The notes: a model not told the origin generated them from the letters alone. DNA of 64,000 nucleotides from an uncultured Arthrobacter sp. (GCF_947495145.1 NZ_CANLXP010000002.1:62001-126000), one strand, 5' to 3'; numbered from the stretch's first letter, positions 8,897-18,628 are shown. A program made the numbers and translations.

Positions 8897-9834
8897 CAGC
8901 TACCCGACTCACCGGGCGCGAAAACCAGCGCCGGCTTAGCCTCGCTACCCCGCTCTTCGAGGAGTGCGATCAACACACCATCAGGGCCGAAAGCTGCGAC
9001 GGGGCGCTGGTTGAGCTCCTCGGAGGACGAATCAGCAGGTTCAGCCGCCGTACCCGCACCGATCCGCCGGCCGTGTGAAAGGTCCAATGCTTCCGCCGCG
9101 CTCAACTCGCGAACACGGAACAGTGCGCGTGCTGCTTCGTCGATGCCGAGCAGCCTGAGGTCCTGGGCCAGTTCCTCCAGGGTTGATGCCTGGTCGAGCG
9201 TATACGGGCCGACCTGCGTGCGGCGCAGAACTGTCAGATGGCCTCCGACGCCGAGCGCCGTACCGAGGTCCCTTGCCAACGCGCGAATATATGTTCCGGA
9301 ACTGCATTTCACGGTCACGTCGACGTCCTGCACCACGCCGCCGTTTTCGCGCCGGATATCAGCGACGTCAAAGCTGTGCACGGTCACCGGCCGCGCCGGC
9401 AGCACGACGTCCTCCCCCGCCCTCACGCGGTTGTAGGCCCGTTCACCCTTCACCTTGATGGCGCTGACGCTGCTGGGAATCTGGCTGATGGGACCGGTCA
9501 GTTCTGCGACGGCCGCTTGTATTGCGTCAGGTGAGACCGCAGCAGCGGAGGTCTCGGCTGTTACCTCGCCCTCGGAGTCGTCAGTGATCGTCGACTGGCC
9601 CAGGCGAATGGTGGCGGTATAGGTCTTCGAGGTTCCGACAATGTAGGTCAGGAGGCGGGTTGCCCGGTTGACCCCCACCACGAGGACTCCGGTGGCCATC
9701 GGATCGAGGGTGCCGGCATGTCCCACCTTCCGGGTTCCGGCAAGGCGCCGCATTCTGCCCACAACGTCATGGCTGGTCCAGCCCTGCGGCTTGTCCACTA
9801 TCACTAGTCCTGAGTGGACCTGCCCTGAATTCAC
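8896..9834 (-). CDS. truB: tRNA pseudouridine(55) synthase
   Basis: TruB isomerises U55 of the tRNA T-loop to pseudouridine. From the GTG at 9832-9834 the protein is 312 residues, with the family motif GHAGTLDPMATGVL. The catalytic Asp is residue 44. The C-terminal part carries a PUA-like segment. An ATG at 9888 is in frame, but the added residues (PRSGGPGRF...) do not look like TruB. The GTG has no well-spaced Shine-Dalgarno. A TATACT -10-like box ends 7 nt before it, which suggests a leaderless transcript. The gene follows the rbfA terminator. Confidence 0.93.
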   Translation of the reverse strand: MNSGQVHSGLVIVDKPQGWTSHDVVGRMRRLAGTRKVGHAGTLDPMATGVLVVGVNRATRLLTYIVGTSKTYTATIRLGQSTITDDSEGEVTAETSAAAVSPDAIQAAVAELTGPISQIPSSVSAIKVKGERAYNRVRAGEDVVLPARPVTVHSFDVADIRRENGGVVQDVDVTVKCSSGTYIRALARDLGTALGVGGHLTVLRRTQVGPYTLDQASTLEELAQDLRLLGIDEAARALFRVRELSAAEALDLSHGRRIGAGTAAEPADSSSEELNQRPVAAFGPDGVLIALLEERGSEAKPALVFAPGESGS

Positions 9835-9841
9835 GCCTTCC

Positions 9842-9847
9842 AGTATA
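9842..9847 (-). promoter_or_regulatory. Candidate -10 box for a leaderless truB transcript
   Basis: TATACT on the minus strand ends 7 nt before the truB GTG. Initiation at or next to the start codon would give a leaderless mRNA, a common class in actinobacteria. I see no convincing -35 element, so this rests on the -10 match, the missing well-spaced ribosome site and the terminator immediately upstream. Confidence 0.45.
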
Positions 9848-9898
9848 GGTGCGTCAGGAAACCTGCCCGGCCCACCGCTACGAGGCATTTACAGAAGA

Positions 9899-9932
9899 GG
9901 AAAGCCTGCTCACATCAGTGAGCAGGCTTTCC
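9899..9932 (-). terminator. Terminator between rbfA and truB
   Basis: Arms 9899-9913 and 9918-9932 are perfectly complementary (15 bp) around a 4-nt loop. On the minus strand the stem is followed by TCTTCTGT, a pyrimidine-rich tail. It lies 40 nt after the rbfA stop and separates truB from the infB-rbfA block. Confidence 0.8.
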
Positions 9933-9971
9933 GGACGCTTAATAACGCACGCCTGATGAACCGACAGGACG

Positions 9972-10421
9972 CTACAGGGAGTCTTCGTCCCGTTCGTCGT
10001 CCTCGCCCGGCTTGCGGTAAGGATCGGCGTCGCCGGCAAAGGCGGCCTTCCTTGCAAGTTCAGCTACTTCCGCGTCGCGTTCCTTGGCGGTACGGAGCAG
10101 CTCTTCCAGGTGGGTCGCGTTGACCGGGATCTCGTCCGGTACAAACTCGAGCGTGGGCGTCAGCCGTGCGGTGATGTTCCGGCCCACTTCCGAGCGGAGC
10201 ACTCCCTTCGCCGACTCGAGCGCCTTGTGCACCGCAGCTTGCTCCTCGGCTTCGCCGAACACCGTGTAGTAAATCGTGGCGTGCTGCAGATCGTTGGTGA
10301 CGCGGGCGTCGGTGACGGTGACCGCTTCGAGACGGGGGTCCTTGACCCGCCGGCGAAGGGCCTCGGCGACAATGACCTTAATGCGCTGCGCCAACCGTGC
10401 AGCGCGTGCGGCGTCTGCCAT
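9972..10421 (-). CDS. rbfA: 30S ribosome-binding factor
   Basis: This 149-residue RbfA is a KH-fold factor that helps late maturation of the 16S rRNA 5' end and cold adaptation. The N-terminus ADAARAARLAQRIKVIVAE and the core VTVTDARVTNDLQHATIYYTV are typical. The C-terminal tail is acidic and extends past the KH core, as is usual in actinobacteria. AGGAG lies 5 nt before the ATG. It follows infB by 116 nt, across a strong palindrome, and ends in its own terminator. Confidence 0.96.
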   Translation of the reverse strand: MADAARAARLAQRIKVIVAEALRRRVKDPRLEAVTVTDARVTNDLQHATIYYTVFGEAEEQAAVHKALESAKGVLRSEVGRNITARLTPTLEFVPDEIPVNATHLEELLRTAKERDAEVAELARKAAFAGDADPYRKPGEDDERDEDSL

Positions 10422-10496
10422 GACTTCTCCTTACTTCCTCCCCCAGGGGAGCTATAACGACGACGGCGCAGATGCCCCGGCGTCGGTATGGGCAGG

Positions 10497-10528
10497 AGGC
10501 GGGGCCGCTGCATGCAGCGGCCCCGCCT
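10497..10528 (-). terminator. 32-bp perfect palindrome after infB
   Basis: Positions 10497-10528 read the same on both strands, giving a 16-bp stem with almost no loop and very high GC. It begins 10 nt after the infB stop. No T-tract follows. It could end transcription imperfectly or protect the infB 3' end while allowing rbfA expression. Confidence 0.65.
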
Positions 10529-10537
10529 GAAACGAGC

Positions 10538-13438
10538 CTAGACCCGAGGCTTCTCACGCATCTCGTAGGTCTCGATGGTGTCGCCTTCCCGGATGTCGTT
10601 GAACGACCCGAGGCCGATACCGCACTCGAAGTCCGTGCGGACCTCGGTGGCGTCGTCCTTGAAGCGGCGGAGCGTGTCGACCGTGAGCTTGTCGCCAACC
10701 ACCACTCCGTCACGGATCAGACGTGCCTTCGAGTTCCTGCGGATAACGCCGGAACGGACGATCGAGCCCGCGATGTTGCCGAACTTGGACGACCGGAAGA
10801 CTTCCCGGATCTCCGCCGTGCCCAACTGCGCTTCCTCGTACTCCGGCTTGAGCATGCCCTTGAGTGCGAGCTCGATGTCGTCGATGGCTCCATAGATGAC
10901 CGAGTAGAAGCGCAGGTCCACACCTTCGCGCTCAGCGAGGTCGGCCACACGCTCGGCCGGCTTGACGTTGAACCCAATGATGATCGCGTTGTCCACCGTT
11001 GCCAGGTTGACGTCGTTCTGCGTGATGGCACCGACACCGCGGTGGATAACGCGCAGTGCGACTCCCTCGCCGACATCGATCTTGAGCAGCGAGTCTTCCA
11101 GTGCTTCAACGGCACCGGAGACGTCACCCTTGAGGATGAGGTTGAGGGTATCAACCTTGCCCTCGGCGACTGCCTGGTCGAAGTCTTCCAGGCTGACGCG
11201 CTTGCGGCGCTTGGCCAGTGCCGCATTGCGGTCCGCAGCTTCACGCTTTTCGGCGATCTGGCGGCCCGTGCGCTCATCGGGCGTGACGAGGAAGGTATCG
11301 CCTGCACGGGGAACCGTCGACAGACCCAGTACCTGTACCGGACGGGACGGACCCGCCTCGGTGACGTTGTCGCCGTTCTCGTTGAACATTGCACGGACAC
11401 GACCGTGGGCGACGCCCGCGACGATGGTGTCACCGACGACCAGCGTTCCGGACTGGACCAGCACGGTGGCAACCGCACCGCGGCCCTTGTCAAGGTTCGC
11501 CTCGATCGCGATACCGCGGGCGTCCTTGTTCGGGTTGGCACGCATGTCGAGTGCAGCATCCGCGGTCAGCAGTACTGCTTCGAGCAGTTCGTCGATTCCC
11601 TCGCCGCGCAGCGCCGAAACGTGCACGAACATCGTGTCGCCGCCGTACTCCTCGGGAACCAGGCCGTACTCGGTGAGCTGGCCCTTGACCTTGTCCGGGT
11701 TGGCGCCCTCCTTGTCGATCTTGTTCACTGCCACCACGATTGGCACGCCGGCAGCCTGGGCGTGATTGAGCGCCTCAACGGTCTGCGGCATGACGCCGTC
11801 GTCCGCTGCCACTACCAGCACAGCGATGTCGGTGACCTTCGCACCACGGGCACGCATGGCGGTGAACGCCTCGTGACCCGGAGTGTCGATGAAGGTGATC
11901 GGACGGTTGTCGCCCTCGTGCTCGTGGTCGATCTGGTATGCGCCGATGTGCTGCGTGATGCCGCCGTGCTCGCCGGCCACAACGTTCGACTTGCGGATGG
12001 CATCCAGCAGCCGGGTCTTACCGTGGTCGACGTGACCCATGACGGTCACTACGGGCGGACGTGCTTCAAGCTGCTCGTCACCCTCGGCGGCAAGTTCGGC
12101 ATCGAGGTTGATGTCGAAGTTGTCGAGCAGCTCGCGCTCCTCATCCTCAGGGGACACAACCTGGATCTTGTAGCCGAGCTCCGCGCCAAGCACCTCGAAG
12201 GTAGCTTCGTCCAGCGACTGCGTTGCCGTAGCCATCTCACCGAGGTGGAACAGCACGGTGACCAGCGCTGCGGCGTTCGCATCAATCTTCTCGGCGAAGT
12301 CGGTGATCGAGGATCCACGACGGAGCCGCACGATGGTGCTGCCGTCACCGCGGGGAACGCTGACGCCGCCCAGCGAGGGAGCTGACATCTGCTCGAGCTC
12401 TTGCCGCTTCGCGCGCTTCGACTTGCGCTGCTTGCCGCGACCGGCTCCGCCCTTGCCGAATGCGCCGGCAGTGCCGCCGCGTCCGCGGCCACCCTTACCG
12501 AAACCGCCGCCGACCGGGGCTCCGCCGCCTGCGCCGGGAGCTCCCCCGGGGCCACGACGGGGCCCGGCGCCTGCGCCGGCAGCTCCACCACGACCGGGAG
12601 CAGCCGGACGCTCAGTGCGGTTGGGCATCATGCCCGGAGTAGGTCGAGTACCACCGGCACCACCGGGGCGGGGTGCGCCCGGACGGGGACCGCCTGCACC
12701 TGCAGCAGGGCGCGGACCGCCTGCACCGGCTGCGGGACGGGGACCGCCTGCACCGGCTGCGGGACGTGAGTTGCGCTCGTCGTCACGACGTCCACCGGGG
12801 CGTGGCATTCCCTGCGAGGGCGCGAACGGGTTGTTGCCCGGACGAGGACCACCGGAGCGGTCGCCGTCACCGCGGCCACCCCTTGGCATGCCCTGGGACG
12901 TTGCGAAGGGGTTGTTGCCCGGACGGGGGGCGCCGGAGCGGTCCCCTGGGCGTGCCGCTCCCGGGCGGGCCGAGGTTGGCCTTGCCGTTGCCGGCTTGGG
13001 GGCCGGAGCCGGAGATGGCTTGCGTTCGGTGTCGGAGTCACTGCTCGTTGCTGAGCCGGTGCCGGCACCTGTATCTGTCTCTGCTTTTGGCGGCTCGGGT
13101 GCCTGGAAAGCAGGGGCTGCGGGAGCCTGCTCGCGGGGAGCATCAGCTGCCGGAGCAGCAGGCTTTTCCGGGGCGGGCGCCGGAGCTGCCGGCGCGGGCC
13201 TCGGCGTAGCTGCCTTGGGAGTGGGTTGGGATGCACGCGCCGGTGCCGGTGCCGACGCGGGAGCTTTCGCTGCCGCCGGGGCATCGGGGAACGCGCCGCG
13301 AAGTTTCTTCACGACGGGCGCTTCAATGGTTGAGGATGCCGACCGGACGAATTCGCCCAGTTCCTGCAGTTTTGCTACTGCATCCTTCGAGGTAATTCCG
13401 AGCTCTTTGGCGAGCTCGTGTACGCGGACCTTGGCCAC
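10538..13438 (-). CDS. infB: Translation initiation factor IF-2
   Basis: This 966-residue IF-2 is the GTPase that brings initiator tRNA to the 30S subunit and promotes subunit joining. It begins at GTG 13436-13438 with AGGAG just upstream, giving [15 protein letters not shown], the IF2_N fold. Residues about 50-330 form a long Ala/Pro/Gly/Arg-rich linker. It carries a 27-bp tandem repeat and two copies of a PGNNPFA.SQGMPR segment. The G domain has GHVDHGKT near 467-474 and NKID near 566. Domains III and IV finish at the C-terminus. It sits between ylxR and rbfA in the conserved nusA-infB cluster. Confidence 0.98.
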   Translation of the reverse strand: MAKVRVHELAKELGITSKDAVAKLQELGEFVRSASSTIEAPVVKKLRGAFPDAPAAAKAPASAPAPARASQPTPKAATPRPAPAAPAPAPEKPAAPAADAPREQAPAAPAFQAPEPPKAETDTGAGTGSATSSDSDTERKPSPAPAPKPATARPTSARPGAARPGDRSGAPRPGNNPFATSQGMPRGGRGDGDRSGGPRPGNNPFAPSQGMPRPGGRRDDERNSRPAAGAGGPRPAAGAGGPRPAAGAGGPRPGAPRPGGAGGTRPTPGMMPNRTERPAAPGRGGAAGAGAGPRRGPGGAPGAGGGAPVGGGFGKGGRGRGGTAGAFGKGGAGRGKQRKSKRAKRQELEQMSAPSLGGVSVPRGDGSTIVRLRRGSSITDFAEKIDANAAALVTVLFHLGEMATATQSLDEATFEVLGAELGYKIQVVSPEDEERELLDNFDINLDAELAAEGDEQLEARPPVVTVMGHVDHGKTRLLDAIRKSNVVAGEHGGITQHIGAYQIDHEHEGDNRPITFIDTPGHEAFTAMRARGAKVTDIAVLVVAADDGVMPQTVEALNHAQAAGVPIVVAVNKIDKEGANPDKVKGQLTEYGLVPEEYGGDTMFVHVSALRGEGIDELLEAVLLTADAALDMRANPNKDARGIAIEANLDKGRGAVATVLVQSGTLVVGDTIVAGVAHGRVRAMFNENGDNVTEAGPSRPVQVLGLSTVPRAGDTFLVTPDERTGRQIAEKREAADRNAALAKRRKRVSLEDFDQAVAEGKVDTLNLILKGDVSGAVEALEDSLLKIDVGEGVALRVIHRGVGAITQNDVNLATVDNAIIIGFNVKPAERVADLAEREGVDLRFYSVIYGAIDDIELALKGMLKPEYEEAQLGTAEIREVFRSSKFGNIAGSIVRSGVIRRNSKARLIRDGVVVGDKLTVDTLRRFKDDATEVRTDFECGIGLGSFNDIREGDTIETYEMREKPRV
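12687..12767 (-). repeat. Three 27-bp tandem repeats in the infB linker
   Basis: Units start at 12687, 12714 and 12741. The second and third are nearly identical and the first has diverged. They encode three Gly/Pro/Arg/Ala nonapeptides in the flexible region before the G domain. The unit is a multiple of three, so copy-number change would keep the frame. Confidence 0.8.
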
Positions 13439-13643
13439 ATTTCTCCTGTCTCGGTCCGCACCGAGTCAGGAGCGAACCGTCTAATTCCTACTGCAGACCC
13501 CAACCGCCGAAGCAGCTGACGCGCTGATTGCAGAGCTCAACAGATTGTTCATCGTTGGGCACTCATCGCTGGGTACTCATCGGGTTTCCATCAGTTTTCT
13601 GACCCGCTTTCAGGGAGGACGGTGTACGTGCAGGGAACCTCCG

Positions 13644-13922
13644 TCAGGAGGCACCCTTGAGTGTGTGAAGCCACTGCTCAACGCCTCGCGTGTCAATCAC
13701 ACCCCGAAAGGCGCGGTTGAACGCTTTGCGTTTAAGCGCAATCTCCACACAGGACGGCCGGGGGTGCAACCAGGCACCCCTGCCCTCCAGCCGACGGTGT
13801 GAATCCACCTCAGCGACTTTGACGCCGCTGTGGCTGATCTCTGACCATCGAACCAGATTGGCCTGGTCGTCACGGCCTCGACAACCGATGCAGGTTCGAA
13901 CCGGTTGGTGGCGTAACGACAT
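13644..13922 (-). CDS. YlxR family RNA-binding protein (DUF448)
   Basis: This 92-residue protein from ATG 13920-13922 has the YlxR signatures RTCIGCR near the N-terminus and GRGAWLHP in the middle. An in-frame start 24 nt earlier is possible (MALEWIG), but relatives begin close to the RHQPVRTC segment. YlxR proteins sit between nusA and infB and bind RNA, and an RNase P link has been reported for some. The exact role here is not known. The product is basic, as expected. The infB start lies about 205 nt further on, which leaves room for an internal promoter. Confidence 0.9.
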   Translation of the reverse strand: MSLRHQPVRTCIGCRGRDDQANLVRWSEISHSGVKVAEVDSHRRLEGRGAWLHPRPSCVEIALKRKAFNRAFRGVIDTRGVEQWLHTLKGAS

Positions 13923-13995
13923 AAGCCCTATCCATTCTAGCGCCATGCACGTCGATATGACGCATCGGCCGTGTACAAAGGCGAGCCGCGGGGTT

Positions 13996-14967
13996 TCAGG
14001 CGCCCGCGGCGTCGGACGCGATATCGATGCGCCATCCGGTCAGCTTGGCGGCGAGCCGCGCATTCTGCCCTTCCTTGCCGATGGCGAGGGACAGCTGGTA
14101 GTCCGGTACAACAACCCGCGCACTGCGGGTTTTCTCATCTGTGATGGTCACGGACGAAACCCGTGACGGCGAGAGTGAACTCGCAATGAACGTTGCGGGA
14201 TCATCGCTGTAGTCGACGATGTCGATCTTCTCGTCGTTGAGCTCGCTCATGACGGCCCGCACCCGCGATCCCATTTCTCCGATGCACGCGCCCTTTGCGT
14301 TCACTCCCGGAACATGCGCCTTCACCGCGATCTTGGTGCGGTGCCCTGCTTCCCGGGCGAGTGCAACGATCTCTACGCTCTTGTCCGCGATTTCCGGCAC
14401 CTCGAGCTCGAACAGTTTCCGCACAAGCCCGGGGTGTGAACGCGAGACCGTGATCGAGGGCCCCTTCATTCCGCGATGCACGTCAACCACGAACGCGCGC
14501 AGGCGCGTCCCGTGGAGGTACTTCTCCCCCGGGACCTGCTCGGGCGGCGGAAGCAGCGCCTCAACTGAGCCGAGGTTGACCTGGATCATGTGCGGATTGT
14601 TGCCCTGCTGAATAAGGCCGGCTACCAGCTCGCCTTCCTTGCCCCGGAACTCGCCGAGGATGTTGTCGTCCTCAGCATCGCGCAGCCGCTGAAGAATGAT
14701 CTGGCGGGCGGTGCTTGCAGCGATCCTGCCAAAGCCCGTGGGCGTGTCGTCATACTCGCCTACTGCCACGCCGTCGTCGTCGACCTCGGTAGCCCAGATG
14801 GTGACGTGGCCTGTCCGCCGGTCCAGCTGCGCCCGGGCTGTCTCCTGTGCTCCTGTGGTCTTGTGATAGGCAACCAGCAGGGCCTGCTCGATGGTGGGGA
14901 TCAACAGATCCAGGGGGATCTCGCGTTCCCGTTCCAGTAGCCGCAGAGCGCTCATATCTATATCCAT
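13996..14967 (-). CDS. nusA: Transcription termination/antitermination factor NusA
   Basis: This 323-residue protein has the short actinobacterial form, without the C-terminal acidic repeats of E. coli NusA. It starts [16 protein letters not shown] with GGAGG five to six bases upstream. The N-terminal RNA-polymerase-binding region is followed by an S1 domain and two KH domains. [14 protein letters not shown] and [16 protein letters not shown] are the conserved KH loops. NusA modulates pausing, Rho-dependent termination and rRNA antitermination. It lies between rimP and ylxR, with 30 nt to rimP. Confidence 0.97.
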   Translation of the reverse strand: MDIDMSALRLLEREREIPLDLLIPTIEQALLVAYHKTTGAQETARAQLDRRTGHVTIWATEVDDDGVAVGEYDDTPTGFGRIAASTARQIILQRLRDAEDDNILGEFRGKEGELVAGLIQQGNNPHMIQVNLGSVEALLPPPEQVPGEKYLHGTRLRAFVVDVHRGMKGPSITVSRSHPGLVRKLFELEVPEIADKSVEIVALAREAGHRTKIAVKAHVPGVNAKGACIGEMGSRVRAVMSELNDEKIDIVDYSDDPATFIASSLSPSRVSSVTITDEKTRSARVVVPDYQLSLAIGKEGQNARLAAKLTGWRIDIASDAAGA

Positions 14968-14997
14968 TGGGGCCTCCTCAGCAACCAGCGGTGGTAA

Positions 14998-15615
14998 TCA
15001 GTCATTGTCGCCGCCGGATTCCTCGGCATCATCGCGGGCAAATTCAACCTGGACTGTACCCTTGCGGATGCTGTCATAGGGAACCTCCCGGCTCTGGCCG
15101 AACTTCGGCTTGGTGCCCTTCCTGACCGCGATCAGCGGCGTGAGGGACATTGAGGCTTCACCGGCATCGGTCAGCCTGCCTTCCAGCACTTCACCGTCAG
15201 CAAGCTTGACGTCGACGAGCCTGCCGATGTTCCTGCGCCAGTGGCGCGGCTGGGTAAGCGGCCGCGACACACCGGGCGAGGAGACCTCCAGATCGTAGGG
15301 ACGTCCGTCATCCCCTGGATCATCGTCGAGGGCATCGGAGACGCTCTGCGATACCTCGGCAACGGCGTCGAGGCTAACGCCCTCAATGCCCTCGCCCGGC
15401 AGATCCACCACTACATGCAGCGTCCGGTGGCTGCCCGCGAGGCGGACTTCCACCTCTTCCAGGATGAGGTTGTGCTGTTCCACGGTGGGACGCAGGAACT
15501 CATGGAGCCGCGCAGCCTCAGCCGCCGCGTCGACGTGCGCGGAAGCCGCGCTCCCTGGGTGCGCCGGAATGGTCTGCCTGCCGGCAGTAGTCTGTTTGCC
15601 CGACCGAACCGCCAT
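14998..15615 (-). CDS. rimP: Ribosome maturation factor RimP
   Basis: This 205-residue protein is the first gene of the nusA-infB block. GGGAGG lies 5 nt before the ATG. Residues about 1-30 are an extra polar N-terminal extension. The RimP core follows, with LEVSSPGVSRPLT and RNIGRLVDVKL in the expected order and an SH3-like C-terminal half. RimP binds the immature 30S subunit and assists S19-region assembly. The C-terminus is acidic. Confidence 0.96.
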   Translation of the reverse strand: MAVRSGKQTTAGRQTIPAHPGSAASAHVDAAAEAARLHEFLRPTVEQHNLILEEVEVRLAGSHRTLHVVVDLPGEGIEGVSLDAVAEVSQSVSDALDDDPGDDGRPYDLEVSSPGVSRPLTQPRHWRRNIGRLVDVKLADGEVLEGRLTDAGEASMSLTPLIAVRKGTKPKFGQSREVPYDSIRKGTVQVEFARDDAEESGGDND

Positions 15616-15722
15616 GGCCGCCTCCCGCTCGATGATCTTGTAGCTACTACCCTAACGACTTTATGACAGGTCGGTGAATGGCACCCGGAACGCTCTTGTG
15701 CATGGCATGATGATCGGTTGTG

Positions 15723-16790
15723 ATGCACTCGAGGGACCGTTCGGCCGCAACCGGCAGCGGATTCGGTGCAGCGGTCAGGCGCGTTCTTCGCACCCTGGTC
15801 CTGCTGCTCGTCCTTCTGCTCGTGGCTTCAATCGGCCTTGTCATCGGGAAGGGTGCCCCGAATGCAGAACCGAGCGCCGCTGAACTTGCCCTCAGCGAGG
15901 GTGCGGCTTCCGCGCAGGCGCTTGCGGCGGCCGCCCGGTTACTGGAAACGTCCGCTCCAGCGGTCGAAGCCGACTATGAGGCAATGGCGGAGATGCTCGA
16001 CCTGCACGCGTCTGCCCTGCGTCCCGCCGCAAGCACCGGCGAATCCCCGTCTCCTGCCTCCTCCCCCGCGGGCTCCCCGTCGCCGACATTGCCGTCCGCC
16101 GCGCCGGTAGCCCCCTCGCCTGCTGATTTCCTGACCAATCTCACACACTCCTACACCAGCGCCTTTGCCGCGGCAGCCGTCGTCGACGCCGGACCGGCCC
16201 GGGTACTGGCTTCCGCAGCAACCGCCCAGTGGCTTAGGAGCCGCGCACTGGCCGAGGATCTGGGCGTTACCGTACCTGTGATCCCGGTACCGGAAACCCG
16301 GTACGACGACGGCGCCGCCCCCAACTGCCCGACGCAGACGACACTCACACCGGACCACGGCCTGGACGGCGCGCGGACCGCAGTGCTGGCTGAACAACGG
16401 GCGTCGTACGCCTATGAAATCGTTGCGGCGCGTGCCGACGACCCCGAAGCCCTTCTCGACCGAATGGCGGCCCACGAGGGTTCAGCTGCGGAGGGCTCAG
16501 AGATCCTCGCCCAGCACTGCCTGGCCGGCCCGTTGCCGTCCGCCGCCTATGCGCTGGATGCGAGCTTCTCGTCCGGTCCCGACACGGCGCTGCGGGAGCT
16601 GGAAGCCGCGCTGGTCGGCACCTATACGGACCTCGTGGGCGTGAGCGCGCCGGGACCCGTGCGGGAGTGGGCTCTCCGGCAATTGGCGGAAACCGCGCAG
16701 GGTCTGGTTGAGTCCGATGCTGCTGAGCTCGAGGTTCTCCCGGGAATCGACCCGGCCGAGTACCCGCGGCTTCAGGACCCCGCCAGCTAG
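15723..16790 (+). CDS. DUF4439 (ferritin-like) membrane-anchored protein
   Basis: This protein has about 355 residues from ATG 15723 (GTG 15720 is the alternative). One N-terminal hydrophobic helix (residues about 22-45) anchors or exports it. Residues about 95-135 are a Ser/Pro/Ala linker. The C-terminal half (from about 210, with AVLAEQRASYAYEIVAAR) looks like the helical DUF4439 ferritin-like domain found in actinobacterial secreted proteins. A Cys pair (APNCPTQ and QHCLAG) could form a disulfide outside the membrane. Function is not established. The next gene begins 9 nt after the stop. Confidence 0.7.
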   Translation: MHSRDRSAATGSGFGAAVRRVLRTLVLLLVLLLVASIGLVIGKGAPNAEPSAAELALSEGAASAQALAAAARLLETSAPAVEADYEAMAEMLDLHASALRPAASTGESPSPASSPAGSPSPTLPSAAPVAPSPADFLTNLTHSYTSAFAAAAVVDAGPARVLASAATAQWLRSRALAEDLGVTVPVIPVPETRYDDGAAPNCPTQTTLTPDHGLDGARTAVLAEQRASYAYEIVAARADDPEALLDRMAAHEGSAAEGSEILAQHCLAGPLPSAAYALDASFSSGPDTALRELEAALVGTYTDLVGVSAPGPVREWALRQLAETAQGLVESDAAELEVLPGIDPAEYPRLQDPAS

Positions 16791-16799
16791 TCTTGGCGG

Positions 16800-17816
16800 G
16801 TGGACGCACGCAATATCGAGCTTCCGCGCACGTTGATGCGCAAGGTGTTGATCCTGCCCGGGGGCAGGGCGTGGCTGGACAGCTGGGGCAGCATCGCAAA
16901 CCGCTACCTTGAAGCCTGGGACCTGGTTCTTGAGCTTGAGCCGGGCGTTGCGCCGTGGAGCGGACACTGCGCCGTCGTGCTTCCGGTCGCCTGCGCGGAC
17001 GGGCGGCCGGCCGTCCTCAAGATCACTGCCCCGCATCCGGAAGCGGTTTCCGAACCTGACGCGCTGGCACTGTGGGACGGACGCGGCGCCGTCGAACTCC
17101 TGGACAGTGCGCGCGATGACTTCGTGCTGCTGCTTGAACGGCTGGACGGGGATTCCTCTCTGGCGGCGCTCCCGCTTGCTGAAACCACCGAGGTCTGGGG
17201 GTCTGTGATGCGCAGGCTGTCCATCGCGCCCGCCGGTGCGATCGACAACCCGCGCACAAGGGACCCGCGATGGCTTTCCCTGCCGTCGGTGGCGGATCAG
17301 GCGGAGCAATGGACCGATACGCTGCCGCTTGAGTGGGAAACTCTCGGGCGTCCCTTTGACCGCTGGCTGCTGGAGTATGCGCTCGAGGTGTGCCAGGTGC
17401 ATGGCGCGGTGGGACGGCGCCGCGACCATGATGTGCTGGTGCATTCGGACCTGCACTATCTCAACATCCTGCCGGCCCTGGAAAGCCCACGGCAGTTCCT
17501 CGCCATCGACCCCAAACCGGTCCTGGGCGATGCGGAGTTCGCGGTGGCGCCGATGCTCTGGAACCGGATCGGTGAGCTTTCAGCCGCCGACCCCGCCGCA
17601 CACTTGCGCGACCGCTGTACTGACCTCGCGCTGGCAGCGGGACTCGATCCCATGCTTGCCCGGGACTGGTCGGTGGTCCGTGAGGTGGACAACGCGTTGG
17701 GGTACCTGCGGGAAGGAAAAGCCGGCGACGCCGACCGCTCGCTCTGGGTGGCAAGCAACCTGCTGCGCAAACCTCTGCTGAACCTGCCGCCGGCGGAACG
17801 GTTGTCCGCACCCTGA
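16800..17816 (+). CDS. APH(6)/hydroxyurea-kinase family phosphotransferase
   Basis: This 338-residue kinase-fold protein has the APH catalytic HSDLHYLNIL near residues 213-222. The metal-binding IDPKPVLGDAEFAVAPML stretch follows near 235, with the Asp-Pro-Lys-Pro arrangement typical of the APH_6_hur family (streptomycin 6-kinase relatives). The nucleotide-binding N-lobe Lys is probably in PAVLKI. The GTG start at 16800 is only 9 nt past the DUF4439 stop. A later ATG in the RTLMRKVL segment is possible. Many chromosomal members have no proven antibiotic substrate, so resistance should not be assumed. It may be co-transcribed with the upstream gene. Confidence 0.75.
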   Translation: MDARNIELPRTLMRKVLILPGGRAWLDSWGSIANRYLEAWDLVLELEPGVAPWSGHCAVVLPVACADGRPAVLKITAPHPEAVSEPDALALWDGRGAVELLDSARDDFVLLLERLDGDSSLAALPLAETTEVWGSVMRRLSIAPAGAIDNPRTRDPRWLSLPSVADQAEQWTDTLPLEWETLGRPFDRWLLEYALEVCQVHGAVGRRRDHDVLVHSDLHYLNILPALESPRQFLAIDPKPVLGDAEFAVAPMLWNRIGELSAADPAAHLRDRCTDLALAAGLDPMLARDWSVVREVDNALGYLREGKAGDADRSLWVASNLLRKPLLNLPPAERLSAP

Positions 17817-17822
17817 CTAACC

Positions 17823-18617
17823 TCAGCGGATGTTTTCCACCCACACGTCATAGCCGAGCTTCAGGATGAGCGCCCCGACCACGACCAGGAAGACCACGCG
17901 GATGAACGTGCTGCCCTTGGTAATTGCCATCCGCGAGCCCGTGTAGCCGCCCACCATATTCGCCCCTCCGAGGATCAGGCCGAGGCCCCACAGGAGCGAA
18001 CCGTTGGGCAGGAAGAACACCAGGGCCCCGAAGTTCGTTGCCATGTTCACGATCTTCGCCTTCGCGCTGGCGCCGAGGAAGCTGTAACCGAGCAGGGTGA
18101 CCATCGCGATGATGAGGAAGGAACCCGTGCCCGGTCCGATGAGGCCGTCGTAGAACCCGATGACCAGGCCGATTGCACCGGCCGTCCCATAGTGCCGGTG
18201 GCCGGTGTAGCGGAGCTTGGTGAGGGTGCCGACGGTGGGCCGGAACGCTGTGAACACGGCGACGGCGATGAGCGCAACAATGATGATGGGCTTGAATACC
18301 GACGCCGGAAGGGACGAAGCGAGAATGGCTCCGCCGAAGCTTCCGACGAGCGCGATCAGCGCCATCGGCACAGCCGTCCGCAGATCCGGTCTCGCACGCC
18401 GAAAGTAGGTGACCGCGCTCGTTGTGGTGCCGAAGATGGAACCCATCTTGTTGGTCGCCAGGGCCTGCACGGGCGTTATTCCGGGAACCATCAACAGCGC
18501 CGGCAACTGGATCAGTCCCCCGCCCCCGACGACGGCGTCAACCCAGCCGGCAGCGAACCCGGCAACCACGACAAGCACAATGGTAGAGAGCTGGATCTCC
18601 TCCAGCCCGGACAACAT
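17823..18617 (-). CDS. TauE/SafE family sulfite/anion exporter-like permease
   Basis: This 264-residue membrane protein has about eight helices. The family's two repeated Gly-rich motifs are present: GWVDAVVGGGGLIQLPALL near residues 25-43, and GFYDGLIGPGTGSFL in the second half. These mark the TauE/SafE superfamily, whose members move sulfite, sulfonates, formate-like or other small organic anions. The substrate cannot be read from the sequence. It starts 11 nt after the proS stop, so it is probably co-transcribed with proS. It is convergent with the APH-like gene. Confidence 0.85.
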   Translation of the reverse strand: MLSGLEEIQLSTIVLVVVAGFAAGWVDAVVGGGGLIQLPALLMVPGITPVQALATNKMGSIFGTTTSAVTYFRRARPDLRTAVPMALIALVGSFGGAILASSLPASVFKPIIIVALIAVAVFTAFRPTVGTLTKLRYTGHRHYGTAGAIGLVIGFYDGLIGPGTGSFLIIAMVTLLGYSFLGASAKAKIVNMATNFGALVFFLPNGSLLWGLGLILGGANMVGGYTGSRMAITKGSTFIRVVFLVVVGALILKLGYDVWVENIR

Positions 18618-18628
18618 CCTTTCGCGCC

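Noticed and set aside
10472-12385. 637-codon plus-strand open frame opposite infB
   Set aside because: The minus strand encodes the IF-2 G domain with intact motifs. The plus frame is compositional noise.
12258-13484. 408-codon Pro/Ala/Gly-rich plus-strand frame
   Set aside because: It is complementary to the IF-2 low-complexity linker. Its repeats mirror the infB repeats, and no ribosome site or family is visible.
16800-17816. Calling the kinase a streptomycin-resistance gene
   Set aside because: Family membership alone does not show the substrate, and the chromosomal core context argues for caution.
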